Shown: positions 7,015 through 16,295, counted from the first letter of the stretch. The stretch: DNA of 26,447 bases from Pseudomonadaceae bacterium UBA836 (GCA_002296055.1 DBHE01000064.1:1-26447); one strand, 5' to 3'. Notes: generated by a model not told the origin, from the letters alone. Made by a program: numbers and translations.

Positions 7015-8079
7015 TCAGTCCGTCTTGCCCATACCGCGCTTGGCTTTGCTGTGGCCATAGGTGCGCGGTGTGCTGTAGTAGTCGATGGTAGGGGCGGCGA
7101 GGTTCATCAGCAGCACGGCAAAGGCCACCGCGTCAGGGTAACCGCCCCAGGCGCGGATCACATAGACCAGAATGCCGACGCCAGCGCCAAAGATCAGCCG
7201 GCCCAGCTTGCTGGTGGCGCCGGATACCGGGTCGGTGACGATAAAGAACGCGCCCAGCATGGTGGCGCCGCTGAACAGATGAAACAGCGGCGAGCCGTTG
7301 GAGTCCGAGCCGCTGCCATTCCAGAACAGCAGGCTCATCAGCGCCAGAGCGCCAAGCATGCCGACGGGGGCGTGCCAGCTGTAGATGCGCTTGTACAGGA
7401 GCGCGGCACCGCCCAGCAGGTAGGCCAGGCTGACCCACTCCCAGCCGTAGCCGGCAAACTGGCCGAATACCGGGCTGCTGGCGTGCAGTTCAGCCATGGT
7501 CAGGCTGCTGTTGGTCTTGACCACATCCAGCGGGGTCGCCTGGGTCCAGCCGTCTACCGCGGCGCCAGGCAGGAAAATACGACTCAAACCATCGACCAGG
7601 CCGAGTGTGGCCTGCACATCCGGCACGACGGTTTCAATGCCGCGCCAGGCTGGCCAGCTGGTCATTTCCACCGGGAAGGAAATCAGTACCACCACGTAGC
7701 CCAGCATCGCCGGGTTGAACGGGTTCTGGCCCAGACCGCCATACAGCTGCTTGCCGAACACAATCGCAAAACCGACCGCAACCAGGGTCAGCCACCAGGG
7801 CGCGTAGGGCGGCAGCGCCAGGGCCAGCAGCCAGGCGGTGACCAGTGCGCTGCCATCACGCAGGAAGAAACCGATAGGGCGTTTGCGAACCCACAGGATC
7901 AGCGCTTCAACGGCGATGGCGATGGCGCTGGCGTAGAGAATGTTGATCAGGGTGCCAAAGCCGAAGAACCAGGTCAGGGTCAGCACGCCGGGCAGGGTGG
8001 CGCCCAGCACCCAGAGCATGATGGTCTGGGTGTGGTTGTTGCCCTTGGCGTGGGGTGAGGTCATGCGAACCAGCGCCAT
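7015..8079 (-). CDS. rsxD: RsxD/RnfD, FMN-carrying membrane subunit
   Basis: A 354-residue polytopic subunit related to NqrB. Conserved features are RDGSALVTAWLLALALPP near 74-91, GGLGQNPFNPAMLGY near 114-128, and WTQATPLD, where Thr182 is the expected covalent FMN site. The residue two before it is Gln, where many Nqr/Rnf proteins have Gly (SGAT); I believe this is usual in gammaproteobacterial RsxD. FFIVTDPVSGATSKLGR and GGYPDAVAFAVLLMN follow. The start ATG overlaps the rsxC stop by one base (TGATG). Confidence 0.96.
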   Translation of the reverse strand: MALVRMTSPHAKGNNHTQTIMLWVLGATLPGVLTLTWFFGFGTLINILYASAIAIAVEALILWVRKRPIGFFLRDGSALVTAWLLALALPPYAPWWLTLVAVGFAIVFGKQLYGGLGQNPFNPAMLGYVVVLISFPVEMTSWPAWRGIETVVPDVQATLGLVDGLSRIFLPGAAVDGWTQATPLDVVKTNSSLTMAELHASSPVFGQFAGYGWEWVSLAYLLGGAALLYKRIYSWHAPVGMLGALALMSLLFWNGSGSDSNGSPLFHLFSGATMLGAFFIVTDPVSGATSKLGRLIFGAGVGILVYVIRAWGGYPDAVAFAVLLMNLAAPTIDYYSTPRTYGHSKAKRGMGKTD

Positions 8080-10448
8080 CAGTTGGTCTCCTTGCTGGCC
8101 ATGTAGTCGGCGAAGGCCTTGGCGGCAACGTCGAGCGCGGCGCGGGCAGTGTCGAGGTTCTGTTGGGCGGTGGTGGTATCCGCGCCGGCCTCGCTGGCTT
8201 CTTTCAGCTCCCGTTCGGCCCGTTTGAAATCAGCCTTGCAGGTGGCCATGGTGGTCTTCAGGGTGCGCAGTTGCTCATCAACCGGCTTCTTGTCCACCCG
8301 TTGGCGCTGCGGGGGCGGAATTGGGCTGCTGTTTTCTGCCTCATGCAGGGCCGTTTCAGCGCTCTGATAAGCCTGTTGCTGGCTTGCCAGCTGAGCCTGC
8401 AGGTCAGCATCGTCCGGGTTCTCACCCAGAGCGCGTTCGGTTTTTTTCAGCGCAGCGCGTGCCATGGCCAGATCCAGCTTGGCCTGTTTGAGCTTCTCGT
8501 CCACTGGCTTCTTGGGCGCGGTACTGGCCGGGATGCGGGCGTCAGCCGCCTCGACCTGCTCACGCAACTTGGTGATCTCGGCCTGCTGTTCTTCGCTTGG
8601 GCTGTCGCCGGCGTTGCGCTCTGCCTTCTTCAAGGCGGCACGCAGCATGGCGGCCTCGATCTTCAGCTTCTTGACCTCATCGTCGCCGCCGGCCTGGGGC
8701 GCGGGTGCAGCGGGTTGGGTGCTGGCCTCGCCCTGCGCTTTGTCGAAGGCCTCTTGCGCTTCGCGGGCAGCTTGTTCGAGCTGCGGGATCTGCGCCTGCA
8801 GCTCGGCGTTGTCCGGGTTGGCGGTCAGTTGCTTTTGAGCTTTCTTCAGCGCCATTTGTGCGGTGGCGGCAGCGATCTTCAGTTGCTTTTGCTCCGGCGA
8901 CAGGGCGCCCGCTTTTGGCGCCGGTGCAGCGCTCGCTGGCGTGCTGTCACCGGATTCGGCTTGCTTGGCGGCCTCTGCCTCTTTGGCGGCCTTGATGCGT
9001 GCAGCCTTTTCGGCGCGGGCTATGCGGTCGCGTTCTTTCTGCTCGGCTTCACGCTGCAGGCGCTCCTGGCGGTGCTCGAAGCGTTGACGGGAGTGGTCGG
9101 CCTTGTGTTGCTGCAGATCCAGCGCGCGTATCTCGGACTTGGCGGCGCGGTAGTACTGCACCAGCGGAATGCTGCTGGGGCAGACGTAGGAGCAGGCGCC
9201 GCATTCGATGCAGTCGAACAGGTGCTGACGCTTGAGCTGATCGTAGTCCTTGCCCAGCGCAAAGAAGTGCAACTGCTGTGGCAGCAGGCTGGCTGGGCAG
9301 GCCTCCGCACAAAGGCCACAACGGATGCACGGCTGTGCCGGCGGTGGCGGCGGCAGTTCATCACGGGTGCCGGCGAGCAGGCAGTTGGTGGTCTTGACGA
9401 TGGGCGCATCCAGGCTTTGCAGGGTGAAGCCCATCATTGGCCCACCCATGACCAGACGATACAGCTTGTCGGGCTGCAGACCGGCAAAGGCCAGCAGCTC
9501 ACGAATCGGCGTGCCGATCAATGCTTCAACATTGGTTGGGTGGCTCAGGGCCTCGCCGGTTAGCGTGGTGATACGTTTGATCAGCGGCTGACCGAGCAGC
9601 ACCGCGTCGTGGATCGCCAGCAACGTGCCGATGTTTTGGCACACCATGCCAAGGTCGGCAGGTAAGCCGCCGCTCGGTACCTCCTTGCCAGTCAGAATCT
9701 GGATCAGCTGTTTTTCGCCGCCAGAGGGGTATTTGGTTGGGAATACCACCACCTGCATGGCGCGCTCGCCAACTGCTGCGCGCATGGCCTGCGCGGCTTC
9801 AGGCTTGTTGTCCTCGATGCCGATCAGCACCTGCTCGGGCTGCAGCACGTGCACCAGAATCTCGATGCCGCTGATGATCTGCTCTGCGCGGTAGCGCATG
9901 GCGCTATCATCGGCGGTGATGTAAGGCTCGCATTCGGTGCCGTTGATGATCAGCGTGCGGATTTTCTGCTCGGGCCGGGCGTTCAGCTTGATAGCGGTTG
10001 GAAAGCCGGCGCCACCCAGGCCGCTGACGCCAGCCTGGCGGATTAGCTCCAGCAGGGTGGCTGGCTGCAGGCTGCGGAAGTCGGCAACCGGTTGCAGCGG
10101 ACACCAGCGGTCTTCGCCGTCAGCCTCAATATGAACGGCCCATTCTTCAAGGCCGGAGGCGTGCGGGTAGGGCGCGGGCCCGATGGCGGTGACTGTGCCG
10201 GACGTCGGTGCGTGCACAGGGCAACTGACCAGGCTGCTGGCCTCGGCGATCATCTGCCCTTTAAGCACCTGGTCGCCAACCGCGACGCAGGGTTCGGCAC
10301 GCCCCCCCAGGTGCTGCTGCAGCGGCACGACTAACTGCGCGGGCAGCGGCGGGGTTTCAATGCCATGGCCAAGGGATTGGGCCTTGTTCTCGGCTGGGTG
10401 AATACCACCGGGAATGTCCCAGATACGGATAGGGGAAGCGGCGGTCAT
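8079..10448 (-). CDS. rsxC: RsxC/RnfC, NADH-side subunit with a long repeat tail
   Basis: A 789-residue peripheral subunit that accepts electrons from NADH in Rnf complexes. Residues 1-435 are the RnfC core: GGIHPAENK near the N-terminus, the glycine-rich GLGGAGFPTAIK (about 143-154) for nucleotide/FMN binding, and INGTECEPYITAD. Two 4Fe-4S sites follow, at Cys374/377/380/384 and Cys413/416/419/423. Residues from about 440 are a charged alanine/lysine/glutamate-rich tail predicted to be coiled coil, holding four degenerate repeats (519-780). Long repetitive tails are known in E. coli RsxC (about 740 residues). The stop and start overlap rsxD and rsxB by one base. Confidence 0.96.
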   Translation of the reverse strand: MTAASPIRIWDIPGGIHPAENKAQSLGHGIETPPLPAQLVVPLQQHLGGRAEPCVAVGDQVLKGQMIAEASSLVSCPVHAPTSGTVTAIGPAPYPHASGLEEWAVHIEADGEDRWCPLQPVADFRSLQPATLLELIRQAGVSGLGGAGFPTAIKLNARPEQKIRTLIINGTECEPYITADDSAMRYRAEQIISGIEILVHVLQPEQVLIGIEDNKPEAAQAMRAAVGERAMQVVVFPTKYPSGGEKQLIQILTGKEVPSGGLPADLGMVCQNIGTLLAIHDAVLLGQPLIKRITTLTGEALSHPTNVEALIGTPIRELLAFAGLQPDKLYRLVMGGPMMGFTLQSLDAPIVKTTNCLLAGTRDELPPPPPAQPCIRCGLCAEACPASLLPQQLHFFALGKDYDQLKRQHLFDCIECGACSYVCPSSIPLVQYYRAAKSEIRALDLQQHKADHSRQRFEHRQERLQREAEQKERDRIARAEKAARIKAAKEAEAAKQAESGDSTPASAAPAPKAGALSPEQKQLKIAAATAQMALKKAQKQLTANPDNAELQAQIPQLEQAAREAQEAFDKAQGEASTQPAAPAPQAGGDDEVKKLKIEAAMLRAALKKAERNAGDSPSEEQQAEITKLREQVEAADARIPASTAPKKPVDEKLKQAKLDLAMARAALKKTERALGENPDDADLQAQLASQQQAYQSAETALHEAENSSPIPPPQRQRVDKKPVDEQLRTLKTTMATCKADFKRAERELKEASEAGADTTTAQQNLDTARAALDVAAKAFADYMASKETN
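8109..8894 (-). repeat. Four degenerate protein repeats in the RsxC tail
   Basis: Four units of about 47-59 residues start near residues 519, 590, 648 and 722. Each opens with a D/E-rich segment plus a lysine-leucine motif (EQKQLKIAA, EVKKLKIEA, EKLKQAKLD, EQLRTLKTT). Each continues with a helix such as AALKKAER, then a short acidic turn and a second helix. Proline/alanine-rich linkers separate them. The pattern fits tandem helical hairpins. Confidence 0.8.
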
Positions 10449-11029
10449 CAGGCGGCTCCCCGGCTGGCGTCAGTGGCAATCAGGGCGGCGTTGGGCAGTG
10501 GGAAGTCCCACTTCCAACTTTGCGGCGTAGTGGGCAGCGGCAGCATGTCGATGCAGTCGACCGGGCACGGCTCTACGCAGAGGTCACAGCCGGTGCACTC
10601 ATCGGTGATGACGGTATGCATCTGCTTGGCGGCGCCGAGGATGGCATCCACCGGGCAGGCCTGAATGCACTTGGTGCAGCCGATGCATTCGGCCTCGCGA
10701 ATGTAGGCGACCATGCGGGGTTTTTCTTCGCCGTGCTCGGCGTCCAGCGGCAGCGCCTCAACGTCCAGCAGGTCAGCCAGTGCCTGAATGGTGCTCTCGC
10801 CACCGGGCGGACACTTGTTGATCGGCTCGCCATTGGCGATGCCTTCGGCGTAGGGGCGGCAGCCTGGGTGGCCGCATTGACCGCACTGGGTCTGCGGCAG
10901 CAGGTCGTTGATCTGGTCGACGATGGGGTCGCCATCAACCTTGAAGCGAACAGCGGCAAAGCCGAGTATGGCGCCGAAGATCAGCGCCAGCCCCAGCAGA
11001 ACGAGTACGGCAGTAATGATCATCGACAT
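10448..11029 (-). CDS. rsxB: RsxB/RnfB, iron-sulfur subunit
   Basis: A 193-residue subunit with one N-terminal membrane helix (about 4-27) and cytoplasmic Fe-S domains. The first 4Fe-4S site is CGQCGHPGC (Cys49, 52, 57) with Cys73. Two ferredoxin-type clusters follow at Cys115/118/121/125 and Cys145/148/151/155, each ending in CPVD. It relays electrons between RsxC and the membrane subunits. It begins 2 bases after the rsxA stop, and its stop shares one base with the rsxC start. Confidence 0.97.
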   Translation of the reverse strand: MSMIITAVLVLLGLALIFGAILGFAAVRFKVDGDPIVDQINDLLPQTQCGQCGHPGCRPYAEGIANGEPINKCPPGGESTIQALADLLDVEALPLDAEHGEEKPRMVAYIREAECIGCTKCIQACPVDAILGAAKQMHTVITDECTGCDLCVEPCPVDCIDMLPLPTTPQSWKWDFPLPNAALIATDASRGAA

Positions 11030-11031
11030 GC

Positions 11032-11616
11032 TTACAACCTTATCAGGCCGGTGAAGCCCATAAAGGCCAGCGACATCAGGCCTGCGGTGATCATGCCGAT
11101 GGCGGCGCCACGGAACGGCGTGGGTACGTCAGCAATGGCGATGCGCTCACGCAGGCCGGCAAACAGAATCAGGATCAGCGAGAAGCCGATTGCCGCGCCA
11201 AGGCCGTAGGTGGCGGACTTCATGAAGGTCTGCTCGGCGCGGTTGGTGTTCAGCAATGCCACGCCCAGTACCGCGCAGTTGGTGGTGATCAACGGCAGGA
11301 AGATACCTAGGACTCGGTAGAGCAGCGGGCTGGTCTTGTGCACCACCATTTCGGTGAACTGCACCACAACCGCGATGACCAGAATGAAAGAAATGGTGCG
11401 CAGAAACTGCAGGTCCAGCGGCACCAGGATGTACTGAAACGTCAGATAACTGAGAATCGACGCCAGGGTCAGTACAAAGGTGGTGGCGGCAGACATGCCA
11501 ATGGCCGTCTCCAGTTTGCCGGACACGCCCATGAAGGGGCACAGTCCGAGGAACTGCACCAATACGAAATTGTTGACCAGTATGGTACTGACCAGAATAA
11601 GGGCAAATTCAGCCAT
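11032..11616 (-). CDS. rsxA: RsxA/RnfA, electron-transport complex membrane subunit
   Basis: A 194-residue polytopic subunit, first gene of the rsx operon. The motif [16 protein letters not shown] near 19-34 and its partner [17 protein letters not shown] near 107-123 mirror those in RsxE, with Cys26 and Cys114 as expected iron ligands. Six hydrophobic segments fit the family. The ATG at 11616 has GGGG about 8 bases upstream. A gap of about 100 bases separates it from metG; no clear promoter is seen there, so rsx may also be read from metG. In E. coli the complex keeps SoxR reduced; whether that holds here is not shown by the window. Confidence 0.96.
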   Translation of the reverse strand: MAEFALILVSTILVNNFVLVQFLGLCPFMGVSGKLETAIGMSAATTFVLTLASILSYLTFQYILVPLDLQFLRTISFILVIAVVVQFTEMVVHKTSPLLYRVLGIFLPLITTNCAVLGVALLNTNRAEQTFMKSATYGLGAAIGFSLILILFAGLRERIAIADVPTPFRGAAIGMITAGLMSLAFMGFTGLIRL

Positions 11617-11683
11617 TAACCCAACCCCATGTGTGGCCCGGTCGCGCCACTCTATCGGTGGCTGCGCCGGTCCAGGCTAATCA

Positions 11684-11717
11684 AGGCGGCGGCCCGCCTC
11701 TGTACTGCGTACTACAG
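11684..11717 (-). terminator. Two dyads between metG and rsxA
   Basis: Just after the metG stop, CTGTACTGCGTACTACAG (11700-11717) is an imperfect palindrome. Next to it AGGCGG (11684-11689) and CCGCCT (11694-11699) form a GC-rich 6-base-pair hairpin with a 4-base loop, followed on the minus strand by TTGATT. Together they could terminate metG partially. The palindrome could instead be an operator for rsxA. Confidence 0.35.
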
Positions 11718-11718
11718 G

Positions 11719-13767
11719 TTATTTTACGCGCTGACCGGGTTTTGCGCCCTGGTCCGGGCTGAGCAGGAAGATATCTTCGCCGCCGGGCCCGGCCGCCAGC
11801 ACCATGCCTTCGGATACGCCAAACTTCATCTTGCGCGGCGCCAGGTTGGCAACGTACAGGGTCAGTCGGCCTTCCAGCTTGCTCGGGTCCGGGTAGGCGC
11901 TCTTGATGCCGGAGAAGACGTTGCGCTTGGCATCGCCGATATCCAGGCTCAGGCGCAGCAGCTTGTCGGCGCCTTCAACAAATTCACATTTTTCAATGAG
12001 CGCAACGCGCAGGTCTACGGCGGCAAAGGCATCGAAGTTGATCTCATCGGCCAGCGGCTCTTTGACCAGCTCACCGTTGCCAACGGGCGCACTGCTGTTG
12101 GCAGCGGCCAGGTCTTCCTTGGAGGCCTCGATCATAGCGTCGATCTTGGTCGACTCAATGCGCGCCAGCAGCGGCTTGAATGCGTTGAGCTGGTGATTGC
12201 TCAGCAGCTGGGTGTGGTCTTCCCAGCGCAGTGGCGCGACGTTGAGGAAGGCCTCGGCATCTGCCGCCAGGGTGGGCAGCACCGGCTTGAGGAAAATCAC
12301 CAACTGGCGGAACAGGTTGATGCCCAGCGAACAGATCGCCTGGACTTCATCCTGCTTGCCTTCTTGCTTGTTCAGCGCCCACGGGGCCTTGTCGGCGATC
12401 CAGGCATTAGCCTTGTCGGCCAGCGCCATGACCTCGCGCATGGCGCGGGAGAAGTCGCGCTTTTCATAGGCATCGGCAATGCTCGGCGCGGCGGCAACAA
12501 AGGCGCTGCTCAGCTCAGGCGCCGGGTTGGCCTCTACCATAACGCCGCCGTTGCCCTTGTGAATAAAGCCCGCGCAGCGGCTGGCGATGTTGACCACCTT
12601 ACCAACCAGGTCGGAGTTGACCTTCTGTACGAAGTCTTCCAAGTTCAGGTCCAGGTCTTCCACGCCACGGCCCAGCTTGGCGGCGTAGTAGTAGCGCAGG
12701 TACTCCGGGTTGAGATGATCCAGGTAGGTACGGGCCTTGATGAAGGTGCCGCGTGACTTGGACATCTTCTGACCGTTAACGGTCAGGTAGCCATGCACGT
12801 TGACGGCGGTCGGCTTGCGGAAGCCTGCGCCTTCCAGCATGGCCGGCCAGAACAGGGTGTGGAAATTGACGATGTCTTTGCCGATGAAGTGGTACAGCTC
12901 GGCGCTGGAATCGGCGTTCCAGTAGGCATCAAAACTCAGTTCGGGGCGACGATCGCACAGGTTCTTGAAACTGGCCATGTAGCCGATAGGCGCGTCCAGC
13001 CACACATAGAAGTACTTGCCGGGCTCGCCCGGAATCTCGAAGCCGAAGTAGGGCGCATCACGGCTGATGTCCCACTCCTGCAGGCCGCTATCGAGCCATT
13101 CGGCGATCTTGTTGGCCACCGCATCCTGCAGAGAACCGCTGCGGGTCCACTGCTTGAGCATGTCGGCAAAATCCTGCAAGCGGAAGAAAAAGTGCTTGGA
13201 GTCTTTCAGTACCGGCGTGGCGCCTGAAATCGCTGAGCGCGGGTCTTTCAGCTCGGTGGGCTCGTAGGTGGCGCCGCATTTCTCGCAGTTGTCACCGTAC
13301 TGGTCTTCTGCCGCACACTTGGGACAGGTGCCCTTGATAAAGCGATCAGCCAGGAACATGCCCTTTTCCGGGTCAAAGTACTGGGTGACCGAGCGGGTGC
13401 TGATGTGGCCTGCGTCTTTCAGACGGGTGTAGATCAGCTCCGACAGCTCGCGATTCTCCTCCGAATGGGTGGAGTGGAAGTTGTCGAAGTTGACCAGAAA
13501 GTCCGCGAAGTCAGCCGCGTGCTCGGCGTGCACATTGTCGATCAGCTGCTCAGAGGTAATGCCTTCTTTTTCTGCGCGCAGCATGATGGCGGAGCCGTGG
13601 GCGTCGTCAGCACAGACATACACAGCCTGGTGGCCGCGCAGCTGTTGGAAGCGAACCCAGATATCGGTCTGGATGTACTCCAGCATATGCCCCAGGTGAA
13701 TCGAGCCATTGGCGTAGGGCAGGGCGCTGGTAACAAGGATCTGACGAGTCGCGGCTATATCGGACAT
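11719..13767 (-). CDS. metG: Methionyl-tRNA synthetase (MetG)
   Basis: A 682-residue enzyme that charges tRNA-Met. Class I signatures are HLGH at 24-27 (HIGH motif) and KMSKS at 334-338. The zinc knuckle has Cys148/151/161/164. The anticodon-binding helical domain covers about 390-550. A C-terminal EMAP-II/Trbp111-type tRNA-binding domain starts near [15 protein letters not shown] and includes [20 protein letters not shown] at 13767 gives the family start [21 protein letters not shown]; a GTG 15 bases upstream adds five residues without homology to recall. No strong ribosome binding site is visible. It is divergent from the exporter gene. Confidence 0.96.
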   Translation of the reverse strand: MSDIAATRQILVTSALPYANGSIHLGHMLEYIQTDIWVRFQQLRGHQAVYVCADDAHGSAIMLRAEKEGITSEQLIDNVHAEHAADFADFLVNFDNFHSTHSEENRELSELIYTRLKDAGHISTRSVTQYFDPEKGMFLADRFIKGTCPKCAAEDQYGDNCEKCGATYEPTELKDPRSAISGATPVLKDSKHFFFRLQDFADMLKQWTRSGSLQDAVANKIAEWLDSGLQEWDISRDAPYFGFEIPGEPGKYFYVWLDAPIGYMASFKNLCDRRPELSFDAYWNADSSAELYHFIGKDIVNFHTLFWPAMLEGAGFRKPTAVNVHGYLTVNGQKMSKSRGTFIKARTYLDHLNPEYLRYYYAAKLGRGVEDLDLNLEDFVQKVNSDLVGKVVNIASRCAGFIHKGNGGVMVEANPAPELSSAFVAAAPSIADAYEKRDFSRAMREVMALADKANAWIADKAPWALNKQEGKQDEVQAICSLGINLFRQLVIFLKPVLPTLAADAEAFLNVAPLRWEDHTQLLSNHQLNAFKPLLARIESTKIDAMIEASKEDLAAANSSAPVGNGELVKEPLADEINFDAFAAVDLRVALIEKCEFVEGADKLLRLSLDIGDAKRNVFSGIKSAYPDPSKLEGRLTLYVANLAPRKMKFGVSEGMVLAAGPGGEDIFLLSPDQGAKPGQRVK

Positions 13768-13894
13768 GGGCGTTTGGAACACTTTGCGGTTGAACGTGAA
13801 AGGGCTGGGATGATAGCAGAAGGGGCGCTGCGGGGGGAGGCTTGACGGTGCTTGCGCTGGTCGCTGTACCGATATCTGTGGTCACAACTGTACC

Positions 13895-13924
13895 TTGCCG
13901 AGGTGGTCGGGCGGGGCGTATAAG
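13895..13924 (+). promoter_or_regulatory. Possible sigma-70 promoter for the MFS exporter
   Basis: TTGCCG (13895-13900) and TATAAG (13919-13924) are spaced by 18 bases, 23 bases before the ATG. Two copies of CTGTACC (13864-13870 and 13888-13894) lie just upstream as direct repeats 24 bases apart and could be regulator contacts. No regulator gene is adjacent. Confidence 0.4.
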
Positions 13925-13946
13925 AGCTTGCCTGCAAGGAGGCTTC

Positions 13947-15491
13947 ATGTCTGACCGTTCTCCCTCATCCGCTTCACTCTCGCCTCGGGCTGGCCGCCGC
14001 GAATGGTTGGGCCTGGCTGTTCTGGTGCTGCCGACGTTGCTGCTGGCGCTGGATATGACGGTACTGCACCTGGCGGCGCCGCGGCTAAGCGCCGACCTTG
14101 AGCCCACCAGCGCCGAGCTGCTGTGGATACTGGATATCTATGGCTTTATGGTGGCGGGCTTTCTGATCACTATGGGCACGCTGGGCGACCGCATTGGTCG
14201 CCGGCGACTGCTGCTGATTGGCGCCTGCGCCTTTGGCCTGGCCTCCATCGCCGCTGCCTTTGCCAGCTCGGCAGCCATGTTGATTGCTACCCGGGCCTTG
14301 CTGGGCATCGCCGGTGCAACGCTGATGCCCTCTACCCTGGCGCTGATCCGCAATCTGTTCCACGTCGAGCATGAGCGCACGCTCGCCATCACTATCTGGA
14401 TGACCGGGTTTATTGTTGGCAGCGCCATTGGGCCACTGGTGGGCGGCATCATGCTGGCGTGGTTCTGGTGGGGCTCGGTGTTCTTGCTGGCGGTGCCGGT
14501 GATGCTGTTGTTGTTGCTGGTCGGGCCCTGGCTACTGCCAGAGTCCCGTGATCCAAACGCCGGCAAGCTGGACCTGCCCAGCGCGTTGCTCTGCATTAGC
14601 GCGGTACTGCTGCTGATCTTCGCAATCAAGGATGGCGCGCGCGATGGCATCAATCTGCTGGCGGGGCTCAGCTTTATCGCTGCGCTGCTGACCGGCACCT
14701 TGTTTGTCCGACGGCAGCGTCGACTGGCCGACCCCATGTTTGACCTGACACTGTTCCGCAAGCCGAGCTTCAGTGTGTCGGTGGCGGCAATGCTGTTGTG
14801 CATTTTGGCGCTGTCTGGCAGCTGGCTGATGACCTTTCAGTTTCTCCAGGGGGTGAACGGCCTCAGTGCGTTGCAGGCCGGGCTGGTGATGCTGCCATCG
14901 GCATTGCTGCAGACGGTGGCCTCGTTGTTGGTACCCAGGTTGTCGCGCTGGCTGGCGCCAGCCTGGTTGATCAGCGGAGGCTTGTTGCTGACCTCGGTTG
15001 GGCTGGGTTTGATGCTATTGATCCAGGCCGATAGCAGTCTGCTGTTGATGGTGGCGGCGACTATTCTGCTGGGCGTGGGCATCATGCCGATGATGATCCT
15101 GGGGACCGACCTGGTGATCGGCTCGGCGCCGCCGGAGAAGACCGGCGCCGCGGCAGCGACCTCGGAAACCGCGACCGAACTTGGTATGGCCATGGGGATC
15201 GCGGTGATCGGCAGCGTCGGCGCCACGCTCTATCGCAGCCAGATGGAGCAGCAGTTGCGCGGTGTGTTGGACAGCCATCAACTGGCAGTCGCCAGCGACA
15301 CCATCGGCGGGGCGATGGGCGTGGTAGCCCAACTGCCACCGGGGCAGCTGGAGACGGTACGCGCGGCAATCAACAGCAGCTTTACCCTGGCGCTGCACGC
15401 CAATGCGCTGATCGGCGTGGTAATCATGCTGTCTGCCGCCTTGCTGGTGGCGCTCTGCCTGCGGCGGGTGCGTGGTGTTGGCGCTCACTGA
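13947..15491 (+). CDS. SmvA-like DHA2-family MFS multidrug exporter
   Basis: A 514-residue inner-membrane proton antiporter of the 14-helix DHA2 family. It most resembles SmvA/QacA-type exporters of methyl viologen, dyes and quaternary ammonium biocides. LDMTVLHLAAP near 35-45 is motif D1, and GTLGDRIGRRR at 77-87 is motif A between helices 2 and 3. ELLWILDIYGF near 57-67 is also typical of the family. ATG at 13947 is preferred: AAGGAGG lies 4-5 bases upstream and the hydrophobic core begins right after. An earlier ATG (13842) adds 35 residues of no visible function. The gene is alone, with no TetR regulator beside it. The exact substrates cannot be read from sequence. Confidence 0.9.
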   Translation: MSDRSPSSASLSPRAGRREWLGLAVLVLPTLLLALDMTVLHLAAPRLSADLEPTSAELLWILDIYGFMVAGFLITMGTLGDRIGRRRLLLIGACAFGLASIAAAFASSAAMLIATRALLGIAGATLMPSTLALIRNLFHVEHERTLAITIWMTGFIVGSAIGPLVGGIMLAWFWWGSVFLLAVPVMLLLLLVGPWLLPESRDPNAGKLDLPSALLCISAVLLLIFAIKDGARDGINLLAGLSFIAALLTGTLFVRRQRRLADPMFDLTLFRKPSFSVSVAAMLLCILALSGSWLMTFQFLQGVNGLSALQAGLVMLPSALLQTVASLLVPRLSRWLAPAWLISGGLLLTSVGLGLMLLIQADSSLLLMVAATILLGVGIMPMMILGTDLVIGSAPPEKTGAAAATSETATELGMAMGIAVIGSVGATLYRSQMEQQLRGVLDSHQLAVASDTIGGAMGVVAQLPPGQLETVRAAINSSFTLALHANALIGVVIMLSAALLVALCLRRVRGVGAH

Positions 15492-15620
15492 AACATGGCA
15501 ACAAGTTGCGCAAATGGCGGCTGAAAACTGCGCTAGATCGGATTGGTTGGCGGGCTAATATGTTGTGTTGTGCGTTAGGTTTTTATCGTATCTCTATGAT
15601 TTTTAAATAGTCTGTGTTGG

Positions 15621-15637
15621 TTGGCATGCGCCTTGTT
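15621..15637 (+). promoter_or_regulatory. Sigma-54-like promoter for hcp
   Basis: TTGGCATGCGCCTTGTT resembles the -24/-12 consensus TTGGCACN5TTGCT. GG (15623-15624) and the G of the -12 element (15635) are at the correct 11-base distance, but the -12 GC is GT here. The predicted start is near 15648, giving a 39-base leader with a small hairpin (CCGGA-ATGA-TCCGG, 15649-15662). An activator site was not identified. Confidence 0.45.
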
Positions 15638-15686
15638 ATAGATCGGGACCGGAATGATCCGGCAACCCCATTAGCAAGGAGCACCC

Positions 15687-16205
15687 ATGCCAACTCCCGC
15701 ATACCTGACCATCGAAGGCACCAAACAGGGCCTGATTACCGCCGGCACCTTTACCGAAGATTCGGTCGGCAACATCTTTCAGGAAGGCCACGAGGATCAG
15801 GTTCTGGTTCAAGGCTTTGATCATCAGGTGATCATCCCCCGTGACCCGCAATCCGGCCAACCGACCGGCCAGCGCGTGCACAAGCCGCTGATGATCACCA
15901 AGGTGTTCGATAAGTCCTCGCCGCTGATCTTCAACGCCCTGACCTCGGGCGAGCGCCTATCGCGCTGCCGCCTGGAGTGGTACCGCACTTCGGCCACCGG
16001 CACCCAGGAGCATTACTTCACCATCGAACTGCAGGACGCCATCATCGTTGATGTGCAGTCCCACATGCCCAACTGCCAAGACCCGGGCAAGGCGCATTTC
16101 ACCCACCTGGAAGACGTCTACTTCACCTACCGCAAGATCGTCTGGACCCACGAAGTGTCCGGCACCTCCGGTTCGGATGACTGGCGCAGCCCCATCGCTG
16201 CCTGA
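15687..16205 (+). CDS. hcp: Hcp, type VI secretion tube protein (orphan)
   Basis: A 172-residue protein of the Hcp family, which stacks as hexameric rings to form the inner tube of type VI secretion systems and is itself secreted. Family landmarks are AYLTIEGTKQGLITAG near 5-20, the HEDQVLVQGFDHQVIIPRD region near 35-53, HKPLMITKVFDKSSPLIFNAL near 65-85, and HLEDVYFTYRKIVWTHE near 140-156. AAGGAG 5 bases before the ATG gives a strong ribosome binding site. No tss, vgrG, PAAR or chaperone gene is nearby. A strong terminator follows at once, so it is a single-gene unit. It could serve a system encoded elsewhere. Confidence 0.93.
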   Translation: MPTPAYLTIEGTKQGLITAGTFTEDSVGNIFQEGHEDQVLVQGFDHQVIIPRDPQSGQPTGQRVHKPLMITKVFDKSSPLIFNALTSGERLSRCRLEWYRTSATGTQEHYFTIELQDAIIVDVQSHMPNCQDPGKAHFTHLEDVYFTYRKIVWTHEVSGTSGSDDWRSPIAA

Positions 16206-16226
16206 TATGCCTGGCAGTGATAAACG

Positions 16227-16261
16227 GCCCCGGCGCTTATGGCGCCGGGGCTGCTTTGTTT
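16227..16261 (+). terminator. Rho-independent terminator of hcp
   Basis: GCCCCGGCGC (16227-16236) and GCGCCGGGGC (16242-16251) form a perfect 10-base-pair GC-rich stem with a TTATG loop, followed by TGCTTTGTTT. It starts 22 bases after the hcp stop. Confidence 0.85.
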
Positions 16262-16270
16262 CAGCTATGA

Positions 16271-16295
16271 CGAGACAAGCGCTGCTCTTGTCTCG
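16271..16295 (+). promoter_or_regulatory. Perfect inverted repeat in the leader of the GST-like gene
   Basis: CGAGACAAG (16271-16279) and CTTGTCTCG (16287-16295) form a perfect 9-base-pair repeat around a 7-base spacer, between the hcp terminator and the GST-like gene. It may be an operator, a second terminator or a leader hairpin; no T-run follows (CGGGCGG). Confidence 0.5.

Noticed and set aside
7051..8058. A 335-codon open frame antisense to rsxD
   Set aside because: Same effect: the product is rich in His, Gln, Gly and Ala with no recognisable domain, and rsxD is conserved and correctly spaced with its operon partners.
8055..9563. A 502-codon open frame on the plus strand, antisense to rsxC
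   Set aside because: It lies wholly opposite the Ala/Lys/Glu-rich part of rsxC, where GC-biased codon usage keeps the other strand open. The protein is low-complexity Leu/Gly/Ala-rich, resembles no family I know, and rsxC is certain.
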